Shown here one piece after another: positions 1 through 6,002 of a DNA stretch of 7,713 bases (its first letter is position 1; every line of letters starts with the position of its first letter). Source of the DNA: Nitrospirota bacterium (lineage in GTDB: Bacteria > Nitrospirota > Nitrospiria > Nitrospirales > Nitrospiraceae); NCBI GenBank assembly GCA_020028595.1, contig JAIBHQ010000062.1, positions 1 to 7,713 of the forward strand. The letters are read 5' to 3'. Below the pieces are notes generated by a model. It saw only the letters and a list, made by a program, of their open reading frames with translations. It was not told the origin of the DNA and made no database searches. A program made the translations under genes and the position numbers.

Positions 1-10
1 CACCGGAAAC

Positions 11-35
11 GGTGTCGCTCCGCGACAAGCATTTT
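11..35 (+). repeat. Palindromic direct repeat, copy A
   Basis: The sequence reads GGTGTCGC, two bases, CGCGACAA, two bases, ATTTT. A second copy lies at 314-340 with a four-base centre. Both fold as hairpins: TGTCGC pairs with GCGACA at 13-27. Only the loop and the two bases before ATTTT differ between copies, so the stem is conserved and the loop is not, as expected of a structured repeat. Confidence 0.7.
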
Positions 36-153
36 GGGTGGGATTCGAACGAGGGGGATCGCGGGGGAGAAGCTCCCCTGCGTGGGGAGACACGAGGGGG
101 CTGGCCCCCTCAGTGGGAGCGCGAGTTGCGAGCGCGACTTCGAATGCCCACCC
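36..153. repeat. Inverted repeat with tRNA-Ser 3'-end-like arms
   Basis: The left arm 36-49 (GGGTGGGATTCGAA) is the reverse complement of the right arm 139-153 (TTCGAATGCCCACCC) apart from one inserted G. The right arm continues as CTCTCCGCTA to 163. The whole 139-163 stretch looks like a T-loop (TTCGAAT), the 3' side of a T-stem, an acceptor end and a near-CCA of a tRNA-Ser. No cloverleaf can be folded around either arm, since the matching 5' T-stem and acceptor strands are absent. These are therefore fragments, not a tRNA gene. tRNA-Ser genes commonly neighbour the SRP RNA/dnaX locus in bacteria, and tRNA 3' ends are classic integrase attachment sites. Confidence 0.5.
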
Positions 154-313
154 TCTCCGCTACCCCTCGCTGCGGGTGACACCCATGCAAGTAGTGTTTG
201 ACCTGTGCCGCTACGCTCGGTGTTTGGCGCGACTGGAACATTCTGACGGCATGCAATCGGGCAGTGACGCGCCAGTACGTACCAACAGGTCATGGCGTTT
301 GATCACTAAGCAA

Positions 314-340
314 GGTGTCGCGCAACGCGACAATGATTTT
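314..340 (+). repeat. Palindromic direct repeat, copy B
   Basis: This is the second copy of the element at 11-35: GGTGTCGC, GCAA, CGCGACAA, TG, ATTTT. The hairpin here is a 7-bp stem, TGTCGCG/CGCGACA, around CAA (316-332). It is followed by two further hairpins, GTTGC/GCAAC (346-358) and ACACC/GGTGT (357-372). The last resembles the CACCG/CGGTG hairpin that precedes copy A, so the two hairpin types occur together in both places but in opposite order. Confidence 0.7.
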
Positions 341-398
341 ATGACGTTGCGAAGCAACACCACTTCCGGTGTCCGTAGCCGTGAGTGGAAGGGATGGG

Positions 399-450
399 TT
401 AGCGCGCCACTGCCTGAAGGTTGATTATTGGAATGTGCCTCTCGCGCTAA
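399..450. repeat. Perfect 8-bp inverted repeat abutting the SRP RNA
   Basis: TTAGCGCG (399-406) and CGCGCTAA (443-450) are exact reverse complements separated by 36 bases. The right arm ends about seven bases before the predicted SRP RNA 5' end, where promoter elements should lie. It could be an operator-like site or another piece of the upstream hairpin cluster. No function is claimed. Confidence 0.45.
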
Positions 451-456
451 AGGACT

Positions 457-559
457 AGGGGCCGGGCCCTGTGCAACCGAACCCTGTGAACCCCGCCAGG
501 TCCGGAAGGAAGCAACGGTAAGCGGGAAGTTCGGTGTGCCGCAGGATCACCTGGCCCCA
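457..559 (+). ncRNA. Signal recognition particle RNA (bacterial 4.5S type)
   Basis: This RNA binds Ffh (SRP54) and its receptor FtsY to target nascent membrane proteins. The invariant domain IV is visible: CCAGGTCCGGAAGGAAGCA at 496-514, with the GGAA tetraloop at 504-507 closed by CC/GG and the purine-rich asymmetric loop beside it. The long hairpin also folds. GGGGCC (458-463) pairs with GGCCCC (553-558), CCTG (468-471) with CAGG (542-545), ACCGAAC (476-482) with GTTCGGT (529-535), and CCCGC (492-496) with GCGGG (522-526). The length of about 100 nt is that of the short Alu-less form. It stands immediately 5' of dnaX, a frequent bacterial arrangement. Ends are estimated from the terminal helix. 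Confidence 0.96.
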
Positions 560-598
560 CAACAACAGAAGGGTACGAGATTATCTTTCCGGAGACTC

Positions 599-626
599 CG
601 AACCTAGCACCTCGAACCTCGCACCA
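599..626 (+). repeat. Heptamer tandem repeat before dnaX
   Basis: There are four consecutive 7-nt units, CGAACCT, AGCACCT, CGAACCT and CGCACCA, forming two 14-nt copies with 12 of 14 bases identical. The block ends 13 nt before the dnaX ATG, in the place a ribosome binding site would occupy. No convincing Shine-Dalgarno is present there. Confidence 0.6.
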
Positions 627-639
627 GGCATCTGAATCC

Positions 640-2426
<1,787 letters not shown>

Positions 2427-2430
<4 letters not shown>

Positions 2431-2753
2431 GCAAGAATCCGTTCGGCAACATGGGAAACATCATGCGGCAGGCCCAGGCGATGCAGGACCAGCTTGCCAA
2501 AGTACAGGAACAAGCGGCAGGCAAAGTCGCTGAAGGCTCGGCCGGGGGCGGCATGGTGACGGTCAAGGCCAACGGCGCGATGGAAATCGTTTCAGTCACC
2601 ATCCATCCCGACGTCCTGAAATCCGGCGAGCGCGACCTCCTGCAGGAGATGATCGCCGCGGCCACCAACGACGCGCTGCGCAAAGCCAAGGATCTCATGG
2701 CCGGTGAGATGAAAGCCATTACCGGCGGAATGAAAATGCCGGGACTCTTCTGA
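2427..2753 (+). CDS. ybaB: YbaB/EbfC family nucleoid-associated protein
   Basis: This is a small DNA-binding protein of 108 residues, the usual family length. In characterised bacteria YbaB/EbfC forms a tweezer-like dimer that binds DNA and is nearly always encoded between dnaX and recR. Visible features are a Met/Gln-rich amphipathic N-terminal helix (about 9-40, with MRQAQAMQDQLAKVQEQ) and a Gly-rich turn SAGGGMVTVKANG. A beta segment, EIVSVTIHPDVL, follows, then a C-terminal helix (LLQEMIAAATNDALRKAKDLM) and a Gly/Met-rich tail ending GLF. The start is set by the AAGGAG site and the overlap with dnaX. Its precise role in recombination or chromosome organisation is not established from sequence. 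Confidence 0.95.
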
Positions 2754-2797
2754 ACGCCAACTACAGAGCGATGCGCGCTGAACGTTTTGCCAGTCTT

Positions 2798-2832
2798 CGT
2801 CACCCGTCACGCGTCACGCGTCACCCATCACG
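2798..2832 (+). repeat. Heptamer tandem repeat before recR
   Basis: There are five consecutive units, CGTCACC, CGTCACG, CGTCACG, CGTCACC and CATCACG, following consensus CGTCAC(C/G). The block ends 8 nt before the recR ATG and replaces any recognisable Shine-Dalgarno. A TTG at 2787 would read through the repeat in the recR frame, but this extension has no counterpart in RecR proteins. Confidence 0.75.
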
Positions 2833-2840
2833 GCTCATCC

Positions 2841-3443
2841 ATGGGCATTGACAACCAGGGGTTGCTTGCGCAACTGATCCGGGAACTGGTCCGGCTGCCG
2901 GGTATCGGCCACAAAACGGCGCAGCGCCTCGCCTTCCATATCTTAAAAACCGACAAGGATGACTCGATGCGGCTGGCCGACGCGATTCGCGCCGTGAAAG
3001 ACGGCCTGACGTTCTGCCGCCAGTGCCACAACATCGCCGAGGGCGAGCTGTGCGAGTTCTGCCGGGATCCCAAGCGCGACCGCACCAAGATTCTGGTCGT
3101 CGAAGAGCCCAGCACGCTCTACGCTGTCGAGCGCACCGGCGGCTATCGCGGTCTGTACCACGTGCTGCTCGGCGCCCTGTCGCCGCTGGATGGTGTGGGC
3201 CCCGCGGACATCCGCGCGCAGGACCTGGCCGACCGTCTCAAGGACAGCGGCGTCGAAGAGGTGATCCTCGCCACCAATCCCACGATTGAAGGCGAAGCCA
3301 CGGCCATCTATCTGACCAGGCTGCTCAAGCCGCACGGCGTCCGCGTCTCGCGCATCGCCTATGGGATTCCGGTCGGCGTGGATATCGAGTATGCGGACGA
3401 AGTGACGCTCATCAAATCCCTGGAAGGCCGGCGGGATTTGTAG
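2841..3443 (+). CDS. recR: Recombination mediator protein RecR
   Basis: RecR works with RecO (and RecF) to load RecA onto SSB-coated single-stranded DNA at gaps. The protein from this ATG is 200 residues, the standard length. It has a helix-hairpin-helix, LPGIGHKTAQRLAFHIL (19-35), and a C4 zinc finger with Cys59, 62, 71 and 74. A Toprim domain covers about 82-175 (ILVVEEPSTL with the acidic residue; ATNPTIEGEATA). The family signature at the C-terminus reads GIPVGVDIEYADEVTL, where most members have Gly rather than the second Val after PVG. An in-frame TTG 54 nt upstream was rejected because the added residues come from the heptamer repeat. It is the third gene of the dnaX-ybaB-recR cluster, 87 nt after ybaB. 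Confidence 0.97.
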   Translation: MGIDNQGLLAQLIRELVRLPGIGHKTAQRLAFHILKTDKDDSMRLADAIRAVKDGLTFCRQCHNIAEGELCEFCRDPKRDRTKILVVEEPSTLYAVERTGGYRGLYHVLLGALSPLDGVGPADIRAQDLADRLKDSGVEEVILATNPTIEGEATAIYLTRLLKPHGVRVSRIAYGIPVGVDIEYADEVTLIKSLEGRRDL

Positions 3444-3494
3444 CATAGTAACGCTGAACGAAGTTCCGCGAGACTGACGCGACGTGCGAGACAA

Positions 3495-3555
3495 GCGAGA
3501 GGGACAAGACATGAAACGGCCAGTCACGCAAGTCATGCTCGTCCCGCGATCTCGC
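3495..3555. repeat. Imperfect long hairpin between recR and dksA
   Basis: GCGAGAGGGAC (3495-3505) pairs with GTCCC (3541-3545) and TCTCGC (3550-3555), with a four-base bulge on the right side. Inside it CATGA (3510-3514) pairs with TCATG (3533-3537). There is no T-tract, so it is not a standard intrinsic terminator. The word GCGAGA(C/G) occurs three times to its left (3468, 3486, 3495). It may stabilise or end the recR transcript. Confidence 0.45.
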
Positions 3556-3564
3556 AGCTAAGCA

Positions 3565-3593
3565 TTGACCGGCCCGGATCATGTTGTTATAGT
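3565..3593 (+). promoter_or_regulatory. Sigma70-type promoter of dksA, probably leaderless
   Basis: TTGACC (3565-3570) and TATAGT (3588-3593) are separated by 17 nt, a near-consensus housekeeping promoter. Transcription should begin about 7 nt after the -10 box, near 3600. The dksA ATG is at 3602, leaving one to three leader bases and no room for a Shine-Dalgarno. Confidence 0.7.
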
Positions 3594-3601
3594 TTTTGCC
3601 G

Positions 3602-4048
3602 ATGAGTCCACGCGCACAGGGATCAACGCAGACAGTGTCCCCGCCTTCGCGTCCGGCGAAACGGACTGCTGTGCGCAAGAAGCAGCCCTACGCCGGTGAG
3701 CCGAAGTACGCGTCTATTTTTCACGCGTTGCAGCAGCAGCGGGCCGGCTTGATCCAGGGCGCCGAGGCGGTCGTGGAGCAACGGCCGGGCCTCGCCACAT
3801 TCCCCGACATGAACGATCAGGCCACGGCGGAGGCGGATCAGAACTTTGCGTTACGGATCAAAGACCGGGAGCGGAAGCTGATCAAGAAGATCGACGAAGC
3901 CCTCGATCGCCTGACTACGCGGACCTACGGCATTTGCGAAGGCTGTGGGGAGGAAATCCCGCTCAAGCGTCTCAAGGCCCGGCCGGTCACGACCTTCTGC
4001 ATCGAGTGCAAAACGCAGCAGGAACAGGAAGAACATTCCAGGGGATAA
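3602..4048 (+). CDS. dksA: DksA/TraR family RNA polymerase-binding transcription factor
   Basis: DksA enters the RNA polymerase secondary channel and, with ppGpp, redirects initiation away from rRNA promoters under starvation. From this ATG the protein is 148 residues, close to E. coli DksA. The coiled-coil tip carries the functional acidic motif in FPDMNDQA (Asp69, Asp72, Ala74), almost at E. coli numbering. It is followed by the conserved DRERKLIKKID helix and a C4 zinc finger (Cys112, 115, 133, 136; CEGC and CIEC). Having all four cysteines and both Asp residues points to a functional DksA rather than a plain TraR-like relative. The first 27 or so residues are low-complexity, so a GTG at 3671 is an alternative start. 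The ATG is favoured because the promoter places the transcript start next to it. It converges on the TPR gene with a gap of 22 nt. Confidence 0.93.
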   Translation: MSPRAQGSTQTVSPPSRPAKRTAVRKKQPYAGEPKYASIFHALQQQRAGLIQGAEAVVEQRPGLATFPDMNDQATAEADQNFALRIKDRERKLIKKIDEALDRLTTRTYGICEGCGEEIPLKRLKARPVTTFCIECKTQQEQEEHSRG

Positions 4049-4070
4049 TCGCCCGGGCAGGCGTCATCGC

Positions 4071-5240
4071 TTACCGTTTCTTCAAGTACTGCACACGTTC
4101 CTGCGCCTTGGCCACCCGTGACTGCTCTTCTTCGATGCCTTCAACCAACGCCAGATAGGTTTCATACTCCGCGATGGCCCGTTTGACATTCACCTGCTCG
4201 TACGCCTCCGCCAGGTTGAACCGCGCGACCGTATAGTTCGGTCGCAACGCCACCGCCCGTTCGAAGGTCGCCACCGCCTGCTCGTGATCGCCCAGCTTGG
4301 CGTAGACGGAACCGAGGCTGTTGAGAAACTCCGCCGTGTTGGGACGGATGGCAAGGGCCTTCAGAATGGCCTGTTTGGCCGGCTCGAGTTTGCCGCTCCG
4401 TTCCAATGCCAGCCCGAGCTTATGGTAGGCTTCGGCCTGCCAGACTTTATCCGAAAATCCCACCGCAATGGCTTTCCCGTAGGCGTCCGCCGCGCGGGTG
4501 TCGTCTTTCGCACCGCACGAGCCGAAGTGCGCCGTTTCTCCGCGCGCGAACTGCTGAAGCGCCGCGAATGCCTCCCGGTCCGTCGAGCCCTTGCCCGACG
4601 GCTTGGAGCCTCCCTGCGTCTTGCCGCCTCGCTCGATCCGCGAGAGAAACTCCGCACGGTACGGCGAGAGCAGCTTGGCATAGGGATCGATCGAAAAGGA
4701 GGCGGCCAGGAGGGTCAGCGGGTCGCCGTTCAAGACCAGGTAGCGGACCGTGCTGGTCGCATCACCGGTCTCATAGAGTGTACTGGGGTCGAGACTCTCC
4801 CGCGCGGAGACCTGCGCAATGTTCAGATAAAACTCCAGCGAGGGCTTGAGTTGGCTCAGAGTCTCGCGCAGAACCGGGTAGGGTTTGAGGCTCACGCCGG
4901 ACGGAAAGACGAACAGCAGGCCGACCAGTTGGTCGTCCTGATCGAAGAACAGCGATTCTTCCGAGCCGGTTGCGCTGCGATCCGCCGGAATCCGCAGTTC
5001 CTCGCCCGTGCCCCAGACCTCACGGCGGACGGGCATCCCTGCCAGACGTCCGAGCACCGACGCTTTGTGATCGCACAATTTCGCCGCCTTGAGCAACCCC
5101 AAATCGCTGGCCGACGGCGGGAATTTCGACGGCGCCGGAGTTTCACAAGCCGCCACCAGCCATGCAGTCAGTAACAGCGCGCAGGCGGCTGCCGTTCGGA
5201 CTGCACCGATTTTTTGTCCGTCTGGAGCAAACATAGACAT
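4071..5240 (-). CDS. TPR-repeat lipoprotein of unknown function
   Basis: The 389-residue protein starts with a short polar leader, Arg15, a hydrophobic stretch and the lipobox LVAAC with Cys32. It is therefore probably lipidated and anchored in the envelope. Residues 33 to about 200 form an uncharacterised domain, with segments such as SLFFDQDDQLVGLLFVFPSG. A Lys/Gly/Ser linker follows near 210-225. At least two clear tetratricopeptide repeats occupy about 268-301 and 302-335, with a third, less regular one to about 368 and a charged C-terminal helix. TPRs usually mediate protein contacts, so a scaffold or assembly role at the envelope is plausible but not shown. There is no Shine-Dalgarno before ATG 5240; ATG 5234 is an alternative. 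Translation begins 17 nt after the T-tract of the preceding terminator. Confidence 0.88.
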   Translation of the reverse strand: MSMFAPDGQKIGAVRTAAACALLLTAWLVAACETPAPSKFPPSASDLGLLKAAKLCDHKASVLGRLAGMPVRREVWGTGEELRIPADRSATGSEESLFFDQDDQLVGLLFVFPSGVSLKPYPVLRETLSQLKPSLEFYLNIAQVSARESLDPSTLYETGDATSTVRYLVLNGDPLTLLAASFSIDPYAKLLSPYRAEFLSRIERGGKTQGGSKPSGKGSTDREAFAALQQFARGETAHFGSCGAKDDTRAADAYGKAIAVGFSDKVWQAEAYHKLGLALERSGKLEPAKQAILKALAIRPNTAEFLNSLGSVYAKLGDHEQAVATFERAVALRPNYTVARFNLAEAYEQVNVKRAIAEYETYLALVEGIEEEQSRVAKAQERVQYLKKR

Positions 5241-5249
5241 CGGAAGGTG

Positions 5250-5255
5250 ATTCTA
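5250..5255 (-). promoter_or_regulatory. Possible -10 element for the TPR lipoprotein
   Basis: Read on the minus strand this is TAGAAT, a good -10 hexamer, ending 9 nt before the ATG at 5240. The dksA -10 box has nearly the same spacing. The region 17 nt upstream lies in the terminator stem and has no -35 match, so the assignment is weak. Confidence 0.35.
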
Positions 5256-5256
5256 C

Positions 5257-5299
5257 AAAAAACAGAACAGCGGCGGGAAGGGGCTCCTTCCTGCCGCTG
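5257..5299 (-). terminator. Rho-independent terminator of the small lipoprotein gene
   Basis: On the minus strand CAGCGGC (5299-5293) pairs with GCCGCTG (5274-5268), and inside it GGAAGG (5291-5286) pairs with CCTTCC (5281-5276) around an AGCC loop. There is a single A/C mismatch between the two stem blocks. A run of six T follows at 5262-5257. It begins 26 nt past the stop of the small lipoprotein. Confidence 0.93.
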
Positions 5300-5325
5300 C
5301 GTAAAGGAATGCTCGCGGGGACGGG

Positions 5326-5673
5326 TTAGTTGTCGAACCGGTTCCACTTCTGGAACTGCGAACTGACGAACTCGTCCTCGCTGGTATAGCCGAACAGATA
5401 CGGGAACGCGGAGGCCAGCGCATAGAACGGCCGGTTGATGGCGTAATCCAGAACAACACCGACCGGATGCAATGCATATCCCGCATACCGCCACACAGTA
5501 TCCTCCACCGGCGCCTGCGCTCTGGGATTGGAATAGACCTGTGCCGTCGCGTCCAGGGCCGAATACATGCCGCCGCCCTGCGCCAGCTTGACTGAACCCT
5601 CCCGCTGTGTCGAGCAGCCGGCCGCCAGAATCACCACCAGCGCCACGAGCCCGACGAGTTGCATGCTTTTCAT
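5326..5673 (-). CDS. Small lipoprotein of unknown function
   Basis: The 115-residue product has a classic lipoprotein signal: MKSMQ, then a hydrophobic stretch LVGLVALVVILAAGC, with the lipidated Cys20 followed by Ser-Thr. The mature part is short. Its central region (about 65-102) is hydrophobic and aromatic, with HPVGVVLDYAINRPFYALA and FPYLFGY, then an acidic TSEDEF and a polar C-terminus. The HPVGV-LDY-RPFY pattern resembles small conserved envelope proteins I have seen in Nitrospirota and Deltaproteobacteria, but I cannot name the family. The start is supported by AGAGGTGATC (5684-5675 on the minus strand) just upstream of the ATG. Its own strong terminator follows, so it is probably monocistronic. 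Confidence 0.9.
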   Translation of the reverse strand: MKSMQLVGLVALVVILAAGCSTQREGSVKLAQGGGMYSALDATAQVYSNPRAQAPVEDTVWRYAGYALHPVGVVLDYAINRPFYALASAFPYLFGYTSEDEFVSSQFQKWNRFDN

Positions 5674-5674
5674 A

Positions 5675-5684
5675 GATCACCTCT
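5675..5684 (-). promoter_or_regulatory. Ribosome binding site of the small lipoprotein
   Basis: The minus strand reads AGAGGTGATC directly upstream of the ATG at 5673, with GAGG 6 nt from the start. It is the clearest Shine-Dalgarno in this part of the window and contrasts with the SD-less TPR gene downstream. Confidence 0.75.
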
Positions 5685-5785
5685 TTTGCTGAATACTGCT
5701 CTGCGTGACGAAACCGAGTCTAACGTGGGCGATGCATTCTGTCCAGAGAAACGGCGTTTTCCTGCAGATCGGCTGTTGGCACGCA

Positions 5786-5814
5786 TTGATCTGCGGGGAG
5801 TGCCATGTTAGACT
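5786..5814 (+). promoter_or_regulatory. Sigma70-type promoter of tRNA-Val
   Basis: TTGATC (5786-5791) and TAGACT (5809-5814) are spaced by 17 nt. The predicted start near 5821 lies about 4 nt before the mature tRNA 5' end at 5825. Confidence 0.7.
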
Positions 5815-5824
5815 TTCGCCCCGT

Positions 5825-5900
5825 GGGCGATTAGCTCAGTTGGGAGAGCGCTCCCCTCACACGGGAGAGGTCACTGGATCAAGACCAGTATCGCCCACCA
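5825..5900 (+). tRNA. tRNA-Val (anticodon CAC) with an abnormal T-loop
   Basis: The cloverleaf is complete. The acceptor GGGCGAT (5825-5831) pairs with ATCGCCC (5890-5896), and the D-stem is GCTC/GAGC (5834-5837, 5846-5849). The anticodon stem CTCCC/GGGAG encloses the loop CTCACAC with anticodon CAC at 5858-5860. The T-stem is ACTGG/CCAGT (5873-5877, 5885-5889), and discriminator A is followed by an encoded CCA (5898-5900). The tRNA reads the valine codon GUG. The T-loop (5878-5884) is ATCAAGA, whereas bacterial tRNAs have T54, T55, C56 and usually a pyrimidine at 60. Both 54 and 60 are A here. A54 cannot become ribothymidine and cannot form the usual T54-A58 reverse Hoogsteen pair. All stems pair perfectly, so decay of the whole gene is not apparent. 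Confidence 0.95.
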
Positions 5901-6002
5901 AACCGAGCTTGCTGAGCCGCCGCGTTCGATCAAATCGTGGCGGATAGGTACGTTGCCTCCAGTGGCTTAGATTCTTCGCCGAACCTCCGGAGTCCCACTC
6001 AG

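Larger units (their letters stand above)
1..456. other. Hairpin-rich non-coding region upstream of the SRP RNA
   Basis: I see no credible gene here. The region is a run of short perfect hairpins: 1-14 (CACCG, GAAA loop, CGGTG), 13-27, 64-78 (GGGGAG/CTCCCC), 94-111 (an 8-base palindromic arm pair around TG), 316-332, 346-358 and 357-372 (ACACC/GGTGT). It also carries a direct repeat at 11-35 and 314-340, a 13-nt tandem pair at 117-142, the perfect 8-mer palindrome GTACGTAC at 275-282, and inverted arms TGGCGCG/CGCGCCA at 225-231 and 268-274. A plus-strand open frame spans 38-424, but its translation is low-complexity and Gly/Arg/Ser-rich and runs through the hairpins. The density of palindromes suggests the debris of a mobile element or integration site, or structured RNA. 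The sequence alone does not decide between these. Confidence 0.6.

Noticed and set aside
36..163. A functional tRNA-Ser gene
   Set aside because: The T-loop-like arms have no matching T-stem, acceptor, anticodon or D arm on either strand.
38..424. Plus-strand open frame of 128 codons before the SRP RNA
   Set aside because: It runs through hairpins and tRNA-like fragments, its composition is low-complexity, there is no ribosome binding site, and it resembles no protein fold.
421..453. Promoter for the SRP RNA (TTGATT or TTATTG with TAAAGG)
   Set aside because: Either spacing or -10 quality is poor in every pairing I tried. A promoter should be here but I cannot place it.
2787..2840. Extended recR start at TTG 2787
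   Set aside because: The 18 extra residues are translated heptamer repeat. The ATG at 2841 gives the normal 200-residue RecR.
4051..4058. GCCCGGGC palindrome between dksA and the TPR gene as a bidirectional terminator
   Set aside because: It has no loop and no T-tract on either strand.
4284..5174. Plus-strand open frame of 296 codons
   Set aside because: It is antisense to the TPR lipoprotein, whose signal peptide, lipobox and TPRs mark the real frame.
5917..5943. Hairpin CCGCCGCG/CGTGGCGG after tRNA-Val as a terminator
   Set aside because: It has an 8-bp stem with one G-U pair but no T-run follows. Read-through into trmFO is equally possible.
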